Assembly (NCBI GenBank): GCA_030532465.1
Contig: JAUNLC010000003.1
Location: forward strand, 10,899 to 52,981
DNA from: Campylobacter sp.
GTDB taxonomy: Bacteria > Campylobacterota > Campylobacteria > Campylobacterales > Campylobacteraceae
Reading direction: 5' to 3'
Length of the DNA: 42,083 bases
Each line of letters begins with the position of its first letter. The first letter of the stretch is position 1. A program made the translations under genes and the position numbers. Shown here one piece after another: positions 8,130 through 17,500 of this stretch. Under the pieces are notes generated by a model. That model saw only the letters and a list, made by a program, of their open reading frames with translations. It searched no databases and was not told where the DNA came from.

Positions 8130-8452
8130 TCAAATTTAGCTCCTTAAGCGACTCTAAGGAGTTTTCGGTAGTTTATAAAGAGGCTAGCAAGTGGTATTGT
8201 GAAAATGCTACGCTTTTTTATAAGCCCTCAACCGAAATGAAGTTGGCTGTCGTGGCTAGCAAAAAGGTGGGTAAGGCAGTTGTTCGTAATCGCTGTAAAA
8301 GGCTTTTGCGCGCGGTTTTTATTCAGATGAAAGATGAGCTTTCAAGCGGTGTTTATGTTGTTGTTGTAAAGTCGGGATTGGAAAAAACTCCGTATCAAAA
8401 GATTCAAAAAAACATTAGCTGGGCTCTAAAAAAGCTTGGATGCATAAAATGA
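8117..8452 (+). CDS. rnpA: Ribonuclease P protein component, probable ATT start inside rpmH
   Basis: The basic protein subunit of RNase P, which matures tRNA 5' ends. The signature [18 protein letters not shown] (RNR motif) is unmistakable. The only ATG before it in this frame, at 8237, would give 71 residues and remove about 40 N-terminal residues, although the frame upstream encodes typical RnpA sequence ([20 protein letters not shown]). The frame is open from the stop codon at 8108-8110. Between there and 8237 I find no ATG, GTG, TTG or CTG in frame, only ATT at 8117, with AAAAGG at 8102-8107. That start gives 111 residues, the normal RnpA size. The identity is certain but the start is inferred. 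The stop overlaps yidD. Confidence 0.85.
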   Translation: MGGLVKFSSLSDSKEFSVVYKEASKWYCENATLFYKPSTEMKLAVVASKKVGKAVVRNRCKRLLRAVFIQMKDELSSGVYVVVVKSGLEKTPYQKIQKNISWALKKLGCIK

Positions 8453-8790
8453 TGAAAGAAACGGCACTCTCTTTAATCAAATTTTATCAACGTTATATCT
8501 CTAAAATGACGCCTAATACGTGCCGCTACTATCCTACATGCTCTGAATTTGCTGCTTGGCACTTTAAAAACAACAACTTTTTTTCGGCTTTTATGGCCGT
8601 TACTCTTCGAATTCTTCGTTGCAACCAGCTATTTAAAGGTGGTATAGATTACCCTGTAATACGTAAAAAATTTAACTCTTTTTCTATTTTTAGCCAAAAT
8701 TCGGATTTTAATATAAATTTTTGGTTCATACCATACAAAGAGAATAAATTTTATGTTATAAAAGTTTTAGATTCATTAAAGGAAATATAG
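8440..8790 (+). CDS. yidD: Membrane protein insertion efficiency factor YidD
   Basis: A 116-residue protein with the YidD signature: LIKFYQRYISKMTPNTCRYYPTCSEFA, then RILRCNQLFKGGIDYP. It carries the conserved cysteines, lies at the inner face of the membrane and assists YidC insertion. The C-terminal extension after residue 75 is longer than in E. coli YidD and of low complexity. The gene overlaps the 3' end of rnpA by 13 bases. ATGs at 8449 and 8452 are alternative starts. Its stop overlaps the first base of yidC. Confidence 0.92.
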   Translation: MHKMMKETALSLIKFYQRYISKMTPNTCRYYPTCSEFAAWHFKNNNFFSAFMAVTLRILRCNQLFKGGIDYPVIRKKFNSFSIFSQNSDFNINFWFIPYKENKFYVIKVLDSLKEI

Positions 8791-10358
8791 TGTTAGACAA
8801 ACTTTCGATGCAAAAAAGAGTTTTATTGGCGACGGTTCTCTCTTTTGCCTTTTTTATCGCTTATGATTATTTTTTTATTCCCAAAAATTTACCGACTGAT
8901 CAAAATCAAACCATATCCTCTCAGGCTAATGCGCAAAACGCAGCCCCAAGCACGACTACCGCTTCAGCTTCAACAGCTAATACGGTAGCTCCAAACGCTA
9001 CAAGCGAATCAAAAAATATCGCCGTAGTTAAAAGCTCACATTTTGAAGCTCATATCGATAATCTTGGAAGAATTTCGAAATTTTATCTAAATGACGAGAA
9101 GTATAAAAATGAAGACGGAAGTAGAATTGAGCTTACTTCAAAGACTCTTTTGCCGCTTGAGATAAGATTTAGCGATACGAATTTAAACGAGCAGGCTTTT
9201 AAGACCGATTATATAAGCAGTGCGGCTGAGCTAGACGTAACAAATTCCAAACAAACCCTTGTGCTAACGCAAAATTTAGAAGGCTCCAGCGTAACTAAAA
9301 AGCTTACCTTTTATCCAAACGGAAATTACGATCTTGAAGTAGGAGTTAGCGGCGGGGAGTATTTTATAACTCCGGGCTTTAGACCAAGCGTGGCGGTGGA
9401 TAACTACACGGTTCACGGCGCTCTTATAAGATATGCAGACGATAAGTTAAAAATACTTGAAGATGGCGATGTGGACGGCACTGAAGCCTTTAACGACGCA
9501 AACATCGCTGCGGCAAGCGATAGATACTATACAAGCCTTTTTTACTCTTTTGATAAGCCTTTAAATGTTCTTGTTTCAACAGATACCGCCGAAAATGCCA
9601 TAGTTTTTATAAAAAATAGCGGCGAATTTAGAGCGGGCGGATATATCGGACCAAAAGATCATAAAATTTTAAAGTCAATCGACAATAGACTAACCGATGT
9701 TATAGAGTATGGCTGGTTTACTTTTATCGCTAAGCCTATGTTTGCATTTTTAAGCGTGCTTCACGACTATATCGGCAACTGGGGCTGGGCGATAGTAGTG
9801 CTTACTCTTGTTATAAGGCTCGTTTTATTCCCTCTAACTTACAAGGGAATGCTATCTATGAATAAATTAAAAGAGCTTGCGCCAAAAGTTAAGGAGCTGC
9901 AAGCGAAATACAAAGGCGATCCGCAAAAGCTAAATGCTCACATGATGGATCTATATCGCAAGCATAATGCAAACCCGATGGGCGGATGTCTGCCGATACT
10001 TATGCAAATTCCGATATTTTTCGCCATTTACCGCGTGCTTTTAAACGCGATCGAGCTAAAAGCCGCCCCTTGGATACTGTGGGTAAAAGACCTTGCGGTG
10101 ATGGATCCTTATTTTGTATTGCCTATTTTAATGGGTATTACGATGTTTTTACAACAAAAGCTTACACCGACAAATTTCACCGATCCGATGCAAGAAAAGA
10201 TCATGAAATTCTTGCCGCTTATTTTTACATTTTTCTTTGTAACATTCCCGGCGGGACTTACTCTGTATTGGTTTATCAACAACGTATGTTCGGTCATTCA
10301 GCAAATTTTTGTAAATAAACTCTTTGAAAAACATAAAAAAGCGGAGGTAAAGGCGTAA
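8790..10358 (+). CDS. yidC: Membrane protein insertase YidC
   Basis: A 522-residue inner-membrane insertase that works alone or with SecYEG. It has an N-terminal membrane anchor (about residues 11-29), an Ala/Ser/Thr-rich linker, a large periplasmic domain (about residues 75-320), and the conserved five-helix core from WAIVVLTLVIRLVLFPLTYK with the positively charged groove arginine. The start is GTG at 8790, which shares its first base with the yidD stop, and AAAGGAAATA lies upstream. jag overlaps at the 3' end. Confidence 0.96.
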   Translation: MLDKLSMQKRVLLATVLSFAFFIAYDYFFIPKNLPTDQNQTISSQANAQNAAPSTTTASASTANTVAPNATSESKNIAVVKSSHFEAHIDNLGRISKFYLNDEKYKNEDGSRIELTSKTLLPLEIRFSDTNLNEQAFKTDYISSAAELDVTNSKQTLVLTQNLEGSSVTKKLTFYPNGNYDLEVGVSGGEYFITPGFRPSVAVDNYTVHGALIRYADDKLKILEDGDVDGTEAFNDANIAAASDRYYTSLFYSFDKPLNVLVSTDTAENAIVFIKNSGEFRAGGYIGPKDHKILKSIDNRLTDVIEYGWFTFIAKPMFAFLSVLHDYIGNWGWAIVVLTLVIRLVLFPLTYKGMLSMNKLKELAPKVKELQAKYKGDPQKLNAHMMDLYRKHNANPMGGCLPILMQIPIFFAIYRVLLNAIELKAAPWILWVKDLAVMDPYFVLPILMGITMFLQQKLTPTNFTDPMQEKIMKFLPLIFTFFFVTFPAGLTLYWFINNVCSVIQQIFVNKLFEKHKKAEVKA

Positions 10359-11494
10359 TGCGTATCGAAGCAAATACTTTGCAAGAGGCGTTTAGAAAGG
10401 CTGCGGAGGAGTTAAATTGCTCCGTGACCGAACTTGATATAAAGGTTATTCAAAATCCAAGCATTGGATTTTTGGGATTTTTTAAAAAAACCGCGATAAT
10501 AGAAGCTGTTAAAGAGGGAGAAAAGCCTAAAAACAATATTAAAAAACATAAAGATAAAAGAGAAAAAAACGGACACAGAGATCAAAAGAGCGAGAATTTA
10601 ACTTCAAACAATGAAAAGCCAAAAGAGGAAAAAAGCCATCAAAAATCCGAAAAACAGAGCGAAAAACCAAATGGATCAAACGATAAAAAAAGAAATAGAA
10701 ATAAAAAAAGACGCGACAAGGAAAAAAGGGATGAGCAAAACGGGAATTCAAACGGCGCTAGCGTTTTAAACGGGACAAATAGCCAAAAAACAGAAGAGAG
10801 AAAACACGCCAAAGATATATCGATAGACCCTTTTGCTCTTGATGAGCCGATTGAAAAAGAGAGTATAAATTTAGTTCAAAAAAGTGAAGAGGAAGTCGCT
10901 TTAAGAGTAAAAAAAGATGAGAGTAAAAACATACTTGATAACTCCATCATCGATACTTTTCACAAGGATTTTGAAGGCGAGAGTAGTCAAAAGAGCGGCT
11001 TTAAGCAAAAAGAACAAAAGCCAAAAGCCGATATAGACGCGATACTTCCTGAGGTAAAAGACGGGTTAGCTAAACTTTTTAATGCAAGCTGTTTTGATAT
11101 ATCGGATATCAAGGCTAGTAAATTTGATGATGAAACGGTTTTAATCGAGCTTAACGGAGAGGATGCCGCCTTGCTTATCGGAAAAGAGGGTTGTAGATAT
11201 AAAGCTATTTCGTACCTTATATATAACTGGATAAATTCAAAATACAATCTCTCACTTCGCCTTGAGATAGCCGAATTTCTAAAAAATCAAGAGGCTGCCA
11301 TAGACCAGTATCTTCAAAGCGTCATTCAAAAGATCGAAGATACGGGCAGGGCAAAGACCAAGCCGCTTGATGGAATTTTAGCTAAGATTGCCCTTGAGAA
11401 GTTGCGAGATAGATTTCCTGATAAATATGTCGCAATAAAGATCGATAAAAACAAGCAGTTTGTCGTTGTTAATGAATTTTTGAAAAAATCATGA
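10358..11494 (+). CDS. jag: RNA-binding protein Jag/KhpB
   Basis: A 378-residue cytoplasmic protein. An N-terminal Jag domain (residues 1-50, ending [19 protein letters not shown]) is followed by a very charged Lys/Glu/Asn linker of about 200 residues. A KH domain follows with the GxxG loop ([17 protein letters not shown]). The C-terminal segment ([20 protein letters not shown]) sits where R3H is found in other Jag proteins, but I do not see the classic R-x3-H pair. Jag/KhpB proteins bind RNA and are linked to cell elongation in Gram-positive bacteria. The ATG overlaps the yidC stop and the stop overlaps the mnmE ATG. Confidence 0.92.
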   Translation: MRIEANTLQEAFRKAAEELNCSVTELDIKVIQNPSIGFLGFFKKTAIIEAVKEGEKPKNNIKKHKDKREKNGHRDQKSENLTSNNEKPKEEKSHQKSEKQSEKPNGSNDKKRNRNKKRRDKEKRDEQNGNSNGASVLNGTNSQKTEERKHAKDISIDPFALDEPIEKESINLVQKSEEEVALRVKKDESKNILDNSIIDTFHKDFEGESSQKSGFKQKEQKPKADIDAILPEVKDGLAKLFNASCFDISDIKASKFDDETVLIELNGEDAALLIGKEGCRYKAISYLIYNWINSKYNLSLRLEIAEFLKNQEAAIDQYLQSVIQKIEDTGRAKTKPLDGILAKIALEKLRDRFPDKYVAIKIDKNKQFVVVNEFLKKS

Positions 11495-12816
11495 ACGATA
11501 CTATAGTGGCTATTGCGACGGCTCACGGTATAGGATCTATATGCATAGTTAGGCTAAGCGGCAAAGACGCTCTTAGCCTCGCTCTTAAACTTACAAAACT
11601 TCAAACTCTCAAGCCTCGTTTCGCCACTCTTTCTAAAATTTACTCAAACGATGAATTTATCGATGAGGGCATAATTATATATTTTAAATCCCCTGCAAGC
11701 TTTACGGGCGAAGATGTGGTTGAGTTTCAAACTCACGGCGGTTTTGCGGTGGCAAATCTAATACTTTCACAGCTTATCAATCTTGGAGCTAGGCTAGCTG
11801 AGCCCGGGGAATTTAGCAAGCGTGCGTTTTTAAACGGCAAGATGGATTTAAGCAAGGCTGAGAGCATACAAAATTTAATCAACGCAAGAAGCGAGAGTGC
11901 GGCTAAAATCATAGCTAGAGCCATGAGAGGCGATCTTGGCAAATTTGTAGACGAGATTAGAGGCGAGCTTGTTAAAACCCTTGCTTTTGTAGAGACTAGT
12001 ATTGATTATGCGGACGATGATCTGCCACCAAATTTAATGGCCGAGATAAAAAATATGCTTGTTGCAAACCATAAAAAACTAGACCATATAGTAAGTATGA
12101 GCAAGAGTCGTAAAGGTCTTATAGAGGGCTTTAAGGTAGCTATTATAGGCAAGCCGAATGTCGGTAAAAGCTCCATTTTAAACGCTTTATTAAACTATGA
12201 AAGAGCCATTATTAGCGATGAGGCGGGCACGACTAGAGACCGTATAGAAGAGAGCATAAATATCGGCACTCACCTTGTAAGGATTATTGATACTGCGGGC
12301 ATTCGTAAAGATGCGGGCAGGATAGAGCAAATAGGCATAACTCACTCGCTTAAAGCCATAGAAGAAGCCGATATCATCCTTGCAGTGTTTGACAGCTCAA
12401 ATTTTGCCGATGCGCAGGATTTTGAGATACTAAATTTGCTTAAAGACCTTCAAAAAAAGATATTTTATATACTAAATAAATGCGACTTAGAGTTAAAATT
12501 TGATAGTTCGGATTTAAATCAGGCGCTTAAAATTTCAGCCAAAAACGGAGCGGGAGAGATAATAAAAGCCCTTGAAATTTATCTTGATAGCCAAGATGTA
12601 AATGAGATTTTACTAAACTCCGCGCGTCAGATTGAGTGTTGCCAAGGCGCTAGCTTGGCTATAAAAAGAGCTTTGAATTTACTAGACGAGAGCGAGCTTG
12701 AGCTATTTGCCTATGAGCTAAATTCAGCCATATCGTCAATATCTTCGATCACAAAGCCCTTTGAAAGAGGCGAAATTCTAGATGAAATGTTTAGTAATTT
12801 TTGTCTTGGGAAATAA
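11491..12816 (+). CDS. mnmE: tRNA modification GTPase MnmE (TrmE)
   Basis: A 441-residue GTPase that acts with MnmG to build the (carboxymethyl)aminomethyl group on wobble uridine 34. The N-terminal formyl-tetrahydrofolate-binding domain is followed by helical and G domains with GKPNVGKSS (G1), DEAGTTRDR (G2), DTAGIR (G3) and NKCD (G4). The essential C-terminal CxGK ends the protein as FCLGK. The start overlaps jag by ATGA. Two lipoprotein genes follow on the same strand after 15 bases. Confidence 0.97.
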   Translation: MNDTIVAIATAHGIGSICIVRLSGKDALSLALKLTKLQTLKPRFATLSKIYSNDEFIDEGIIIYFKSPASFTGEDVVEFQTHGGFAVANLILSQLINLGARLAEPGEFSKRAFLNGKMDLSKAESIQNLINARSESAAKIIARAMRGDLGKFVDEIRGELVKTLAFVETSIDYADDDLPPNLMAEIKNMLVANHKKLDHIVSMSKSRKGLIEGFKVAIIGKPNVGKSSILNALLNYERAIISDEAGTTRDRIEESINIGTHLVRIIDTAGIRKDAGRIEQIGITHSLKAIEEADIILAVFDSSNFADAQDFEILNLLKDLQKKIFYILNKCDLELKFDSSDLNQALKISAKNGAGEIIKALEIYLDSQDVNEILLNSARQIECCQGASLAIKRALNLLDESELELFAYELNSAISSISSITKPFERGEILDEMFSNFCLGK

Positions 12817-12831
12817 ATTTAAGGAAGAAAA

Positions 12832-13581
12832 ATGAGTATTGTAAAAATTATAGGTAGTATGGCGGCGGCTCTGTTTCTAGCAGGCTGCGCTCAAAGTAAC
12901 GCCGCTTTGTCGGCGGCTTCGTTAAATCAAGTTGAGCCTGCGTGGACTAATTATCTTGAAAACGACGCAAGCTTACAAAAAATCGCTTTTTATTCTGCGA
13001 ATTTAGCCGCAACAAAAGATTTAAGAGACGGAGCGGTAATCGGCTTTGCGCTTACAAAAGGCGAGCGTAACGGTAAAATCCAAAATATCAAAATAGGCGA
13101 CATGTATGCAAGCGGCGGTAAGTCTTTTACGGTAGTCGATCTTGATAGGGGTGGGTATTATATCAATATGCACGATAAAAACGAGATTTTATCTTTAAAA
13201 AACTCAAAAAATATAAAATTTTACGAATTTGGCGGCGGAATTTTAGAGACTGTTGTCTACTCCACCTCTCAAGATAAGACCGTATGCGATAGCTTCCTAA
13301 GCGGTAAAGAGATAGATGCAAGAAGCGTTACAAATTACTATGATGCTAGCACATCCGATAATAGCAAATTTTTTGCGACATTAATGAGTGCCAAGATAAT
13401 AAAAGACAATGCGCCAAAGGCTAGCGGCTTGGAGTTTAAATACTTTGTCGGCGAGGCTGATTTGGTTAAATTTAAAGAAGCCGCAGAGTCTGATAAATTT
13501 AAAAAAGAGGTCATAGATCAAGATTTGATTAAGCAAGAAAGAGTGCTTAAAAATATAATTTGTTCTCAATTTTTAAAATAA
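12832..13581 (+). CDS. Lipoprotein of unknown function, first of a tandem paralogous pair
   Basis: A 249-residue protein with a lipoprotein signal (LFLAGC, lipidated Cys19). I do not recognise the family. It shares with the next gene product a set of ordered motifs: a W..YLEND.SLQ start, NIKFYEFGGG, an Asp-rich VVDLD strand, a mid-protein VC..F, RSVTNYY, IDQD..KQ.R and a final cysteine (NIICSQF). The two conserved cysteines could form a disulfide in the periplasm. AAGGAAG precedes the ATG. Placed 15 bases after mnmE, it may be partly cotranscribed with it. In C. jejuni, as I recall, mnmE and purL are adjacent, so this block looks like an accessory insertion. Confidence 0.85.
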   Translation: MSIVKIIGSMAAALFLAGCAQSNAALSAASLNQVEPAWTNYLENDASLQKIAFYSANLAATKDLRDGAVIGFALTKGERNGKIQNIKIGDMYASGGKSFTVVDLDRGGYYINMHDKNEILSLKNSKNIKFYEFGGGILETVVYSTSQDKTVCDSFLSGKEIDARSVTNYYDASTSDNSKFFATLMSAKIIKDNAPKASGLEFKYFVGEADLVKFKEAAESDKFKKEVIDQDLIKQERVLKNIICSQFLK

Positions 13582-13605
13582 ATTTATCTGCCAAGGAGTA
13601 CTAAA

Positions 13606-14325
13606 ATGAAATTTAAGGGCTTTTTGTTTGCGTTTGCAGGCGCGATTTTATTTAGCGGTTGTGCAGGTGCGCTAAATCACTCCTTAAACGACGATAGATC
13701 GTGGATAAAATACCTTGAAAACGACACAAGCTTGCAAAGCGTTAGCCTTAATCAAAAAGCGGCGAACTCATACAAATTCGGCGACGTAATCGGAAGCGCC
13801 ACCGTAAAATCAAGCTTAAATCATGCGGATATAAATTTGGGCGATATTTATTTCGTAGATAAGATCAAAAGCGTCATAGTCGTTGATCTTGACGCCAATA
13901 AAAACATAAATATAAGCGATAAAGACGAGCTAGCGAGCTTACAAAGTTCAAAAAATATCAAATTTTACGAATTTGGCGGTGGCATGATAGAAAGCGTCAT
14001 TTATTCTTCCGAGCAAAAACCCGTCTGCAAAGCGTTTTATAGCAGTCTAGAGCCAATAAACACAAGAAGCGTTACGAATTATTATAAGAATTTACATAGC
14101 GACAAGAGCGAATTTTTTACTACTATCATTGAAGCTAAGATCATTGGAAACAAGGGTTTTGAGATCAAAAATTTAGAGTTTAAATTTCATATAAACCAAA
14201 AAGATCGCGGCGAAGTAGAACGGTATGTTCGCTCGGATACATTTAAAAAAGATGGAATCGATCAGGATATGTTAAAGCAGGGGCGGTTTTTATTAAACGT
14301 GCTTTGCCGCTCTATGTTTTTCTAG
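13606..14325 (+). CDS. Lipoprotein of unknown function, second of a tandem paralogous pair
   Basis: A 239-residue lipoprotein (lipobox LFSGC, Cys19), paralogous to its upstream neighbour. WIKYLENDTSLQ aligns with WTNYLENDASLQ, NIKFYEFGGGMIESVIYS with NIKFYEFGGGILETVVYS, and TFKKDGIDQDMLKQGRFLLNVLC with KFKKEVIDQDLIKQERVLKNIIC. Similarity is moderate overall and high in those blocks, which points to an old duplication with divergence. AAGGAGT precedes the ATG. The CPBP protease gene follows after 12 bases. No function can be assigned. Confidence 0.85.
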   Translation: MKFKGFLFAFAGAILFSGCAGALNHSLNDDRSWIKYLENDTSLQSVSLNQKAANSYKFGDVIGSATVKSSLNHADINLGDIYFVDKIKSVIVVDLDANKNINISDKDELASLQSSKNIKFYEFGGGMIESVIYSSEQKPVCKAFYSSLEPINTRSVTNYYKNLHSDKSEFFTTIIEAKIIGNKGFEIKNLEFKFHINQKDRGEVERYVRSDTFKKDGIDQDMLKQGRFLLNVLCRSMFF

Positions 14326-14337
14326 TAGGCTAAATTT

Positions 14338-15174
14338 GTGCAAAACAGATCGGATAAAATAGCAAGATACGATAAAGCTCTATTTTTCTTTACCGCTTCA
14401 CTTATAATTCCTTGGATATTTTTCTTTTTGGCAGCTTATCTTAGCAAGCTACCCGAGGCTAAGAATTTAGCCTTTTTGCAAGGCATTTTAAGCCTGATTG
14501 GACTCATTGCTCCTTGTATTGTCGCCTTTTATATTTTTGCTAGTAAGGGAGTTAAATTTAAGGATTTTAAAGATAGATTTAGCCTTAAAGGCGTGGATAA
14601 AAATTACCTCTTTTTATCTGTTTTTATGACCTTTGCCGCGCTTATACTAGCGCAATTCATATCTCTTTTATTCGGACACGGTTTGGAGCAGTTTTATATA
14701 TCGGGCAAGACTAGCTTTGAATCAGCTCTGTTTAACCCGTGGTTTATCTTGGCTTTTGCCGCTATCGCCGAGGAGCTTGCTTGGCATACTTACGGCACCG
14801 ACGCGCTAAGAGCGAAATTTAGCCTGTTCGTATCATCCGTTATATTTGCTTTTTATTGGGCGATTTGGCACTTGCCGCTATCTTTTATAGATGGATATTA
14901 TCATAGCGAAGTAGCGGTTAGCGGCTCTTTGTATGTCGTAAATTTTATCGTTAGCTTGTTTGTTTTTGTCATTTTGATGAACTGGCTATATTTTAAAACG
15001 GGCAGAAACGTAACGATAGCCATCCTCTTTCATCTTTTTGCAAATTTGACCAATGAAATTTTTGCAACTCATCCTGATAGCAAAGTTATACAAACCGCTA
15101 TACTTTTGGTTGTTTGCGTGATCGTATTGATAAGAGAAAAAGAGCTGTTTTTTAGCTCTAATTTAAAATTTTAA
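14338..15174 (+). CDS. CPBP-family intramembrane metalloprotease (CAAX/Abi type)
   Basis: A 278-residue polytopic membrane protein with about eight helices. The CPBP motifs are present: EELAWH at residues 145-150 (motif 1, normally EExxxR), FYWAIWH ending at His178 (motif 2), and HLFAN at residues 232-236 (motif 3). The arginine expected in motif 1 is His150. Start is GTG at 14338, 12 bases after the lipoprotein stop. Members process prenylated proteins in eukaryotes and bacteriocins or immunity factors in some bacteria. The substrate here is unknown, and the preceding lipoproteins are the contextual candidates. A short hairpin (AGAGCT, 7-base loop, AGCTCT) lies within the last codons at 15141-15159. 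Confidence 0.85.
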   Translation: MQNRSDKIARYDKALFFFTASLIIPWIFFFLAAYLSKLPEAKNLAFLQGILSLIGLIAPCIVAFYIFASKGVKFKDFKDRFSLKGVDKNYLFLSVFMTFAALILAQFISLLFGHGLEQFYISGKTSFESALFNPWFILAFAAIAEELAWHTYGTDALRAKFSLFVSSVIFAFYWAIWHLPLSFIDGYYHSEVAVSGSLYVVNFIVSLFVFVILMNWLYFKTGRNVTIAILFHLFANLTNEIFATHPDSKVIQTAILLVVCVIVLIREKELFFSSNLKF

Positions 15175-15276
15175 ATGCGAAAATTCGGCTTTTGATATTA
15201 AATTTGGCCGCTTAGTTTATGAAGTTTTTATGGTGATTAAAGTAAAATAATACAAAATTTTATAAAGGTGCAAACG

Positions 15277-17472
15277 ATGGATAGTGCTACTATAAAAGCC
15301 CATAAGATCAGCGACGGTGAGTATGAAAAGATACTTCAAATTTTGGGACGCGAGCCGAATTTGCTTGAACTTGGCATATTTTCTGCGATGTGGAGTGAGC
15401 ATTGCAGCTATAAATCAAGCAAAAAATACCTAAACGGCTTTCCGACCAAGGCGCCTTGGGTTTTGCAAGGACCGGGCGAAAATGCAGGAGTTATCGATGT
15501 GGGCGAAGGGATTGCCGCCGTGTTTAAGATGGAGAGCCATAACCATCCAAGCTTTATAGAGCCTTATCAGGGCGCGGCAACCGGCGTGGGCGGAATTTTG
15601 CGCGATGTGTTTACTATGGGAGCAAGAGTGGTTGCCAACATGAACTCGCTTAGATTTGGCCAGATAAGCGGCAGCTCAAGCGTAGCGCGCCATCAAAGAT
15701 ACCTTGTTAAGGGCGTAGTAGCGGGAATTTCTCACTACGGCAACTGCATGGGGATCCCGACCGTAGGCGGCGAGGTGAGCTTTGATGAGAGCTTTAACGG
15801 AAACATATTAGTAAATGCCTTTGCTTTAGGACTTTGCAAAAGCGATGAAATTTTTTACGGCAAGGCCGAAGGTATCGGCAACCCCGTCATATACGTAGGA
15901 AGCAAAACCGGACGTGACGGGCTTGGAGGAGCCGTTATGGCTAGCGATAGCTTTAACGATGAGAATAAATCCTTGCGCCCAACCGTTCAAGTGGGCGATC
16001 CGTTTGCCGAAAAACTCCTGCTTGAAGCTTGTTTGGAGCTTTTTAAGAGCGATTACATCATCGGTATTCAGGATATGGGCGCAGCCGGTCTTACCTCAAG
16101 TAGTTTTGAGATGGCGGGACGTAGCGGAAGCGGTATGAAGATGTATCTTGATAGGGTGCCTATGAGAGAAAGCGGCATGACTCCTTATGAACTTATGCTT
16201 AGCGAAAGTCAAGAGAGAATGCTTATATGCGCCAAAAAAGGCTGCGAGCAAAAGGTTATCGAGATATTTAAAAAATGGGATTTGGATGCCGAAATCATAG
16301 GCGAGGTAACCGATACCGGAGTTATGCAGCTATATTGGCACGGCGAGCTTGCGGGCGAAATCCCGATTGATCCCGTTGCGCAAGCTGCTCCCGTTCTTGA
16401 TCGTCCTACGAAAAAGCCTGCATATATGGACGAGATAAGAGGAAGTTGGCTTGAGAAATTTACGCCTGTTGATAACAAGACCGCCTTTAACAAGCTTTTG
16501 CGCGATCCGCATATCTTAAATAAGTCTCTGATCTACGATCAATACGATGCAAATATTCAGACAAACACGATTAAACAGCCCGGAAATTTAGGCGCAAGCG
16601 TAATTCGCGTAAGGGAAAGCGGCAGGGCTATAGCTATGGGAATGGAATGCAGCCCTCGCCACAACTACGTAAATCCAAAAATAGGCGCCGCTATGGCGGT
16701 AGCAGCAAGCGGTAGAAAGGTGGCTATGAGCGGAGCCGTCCCTCTTGCGATAACCGATTGTCTAAACTACGGCAACCCTGAAAATCCCGAAGTCATGTGG
16801 CAATTTGCTCAAGGTTGCGAGGGTATAAAAGAGGCGTGCCGCGAGCTTACCACTCCGGTAGTTAGCGGAAACGTGAGCCTTTATAACGACACGGACGGAG
16901 TAAGCGTATATCCTACTCCCGCTATCGTAAGTGTCGGAGTAAACGAAAATGCGCATCAAAATTTACCTAGCGCATTTCAAAAAGAGGACACCGCCATCTA
17001 TCTTATAGGCGATACGCAGGGCGAATTTGCCGCAAGCCTTTATATGAAAAATTTATACAACTTTGTAGGCGGAGAGCTGAAAGAGATAGATTATAAAAAA
17101 GAGCGCGCGCTTTGGGATATTGTCATAGAGGCGAACACAAACGGAATTTTAGAATTTGCAAATTCGGTCGGCACCGGCGGAGTGGCTATGACGCTGGCTA
17201 AAATGGCTTGCGTAAGCGGCATAGGCGCAAAATGCGAATGTAAATTTAGCGATAGTAGATGGATATTTGACGAGAGCTTTTCGCGCGCGATCGTAGGCGT
17301 AAAAGATGAGGCTAAATTTGATAAATTGGCACAAGATTTTGGGCTAGTTATTAAAAAGATAGGCGTAACCGGCGGAGATAAATTTGAAATCGACGGAGTT
17401 AGCGAAAATTTAAAAGAGATGAGTGAGGTTTACTTCAATGAGTTTGCTAGAGTTGTTAAACAAGAAGACTGA
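15277..17472 (+). CDS. purL: Phosphoribosylformylglycinamidine synthase subunit PurL
   Basis: A 731-residue cytoplasmic enzyme of the small PurL type, which needs separate PurQ and PurS. It performs the ATP- and glutamine-dependent fourth step of de novo purine synthesis. Its signatures are [50 protein letters not shown] and NCLNYGNPE-type loops. A GTG at 15268 is also in frame. I chose ATG 15277 because AAAGG (15264-15268) is correctly spaced from it and homologues begin [12 protein letters not shown]. The gene leads the purL...purH block. Confidence 0.97.
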   Translation: MDSATIKAHKISDGEYEKILQILGREPNLLELGIFSAMWSEHCSYKSSKKYLNGFPTKAPWVLQGPGENAGVIDVGEGIAAVFKMESHNHPSFIEPYQGAATGVGGILRDVFTMGARVVANMNSLRFGQISGSSSVARHQRYLVKGVVAGISHYGNCMGIPTVGGEVSFDESFNGNILVNAFALGLCKSDEIFYGKAEGIGNPVIYVGSKTGRDGLGGAVMASDSFNDENKSLRPTVQVGDPFAEKLLLEACLELFKSDYIIGIQDMGAAGLTSSSFEMAGRSGSGMKMYLDRVPMRESGMTPYELMLSESQERMLICAKKGCEQKVIEIFKKWDLDAEIIGEVTDTGVMQLYWHGELAGEIPIDPVAQAAPVLDRPTKKPAYMDEIRGSWLEKFTPVDNKTAFNKLLRDPHILNKSLIYDQYDANIQTNTIKQPGNLGASVIRVRESGRAIAMGMECSPRHNYVNPKIGAAMAVAASGRKVAMSGAVPLAITDCLNYGNPENPEVMWQFAQGCEGIKEACRELTTPVVSGNVSLYNDTDGVSVYPTPAIVSVGVNENAHQNLPSAFQKEDTAIYLIGDTQGEFAASLYMKNLYNFVGGELKEIDYKKERALWDIVIEANTNGILEFANSVGTGGVAMTLAKMACVSGIGAKCECKFSDSRWIFDESFSRAIVGVKDEAKFDKLAQDFGLVIKKIGVTGGDKFEIDGVSENLKEMSEVYFNEFARVVKQED

Positions 17473-17500
17473 GCAAAAAGAGCAAGAAAAGGAGCGGAAT

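Noticed and set aside
8237-8452. 71-residue rnpA from the first ATG
   Set aside because: It would lack about 40 conserved N-terminal residues. The longer ATT-initiated reading fits the family length.
10539-10751. Phe-rich minus-strand open frame inside jag
   Set aside because: It is a shadow of the Lys-rich jag linker (AAA codons read as TTT) with no start context.
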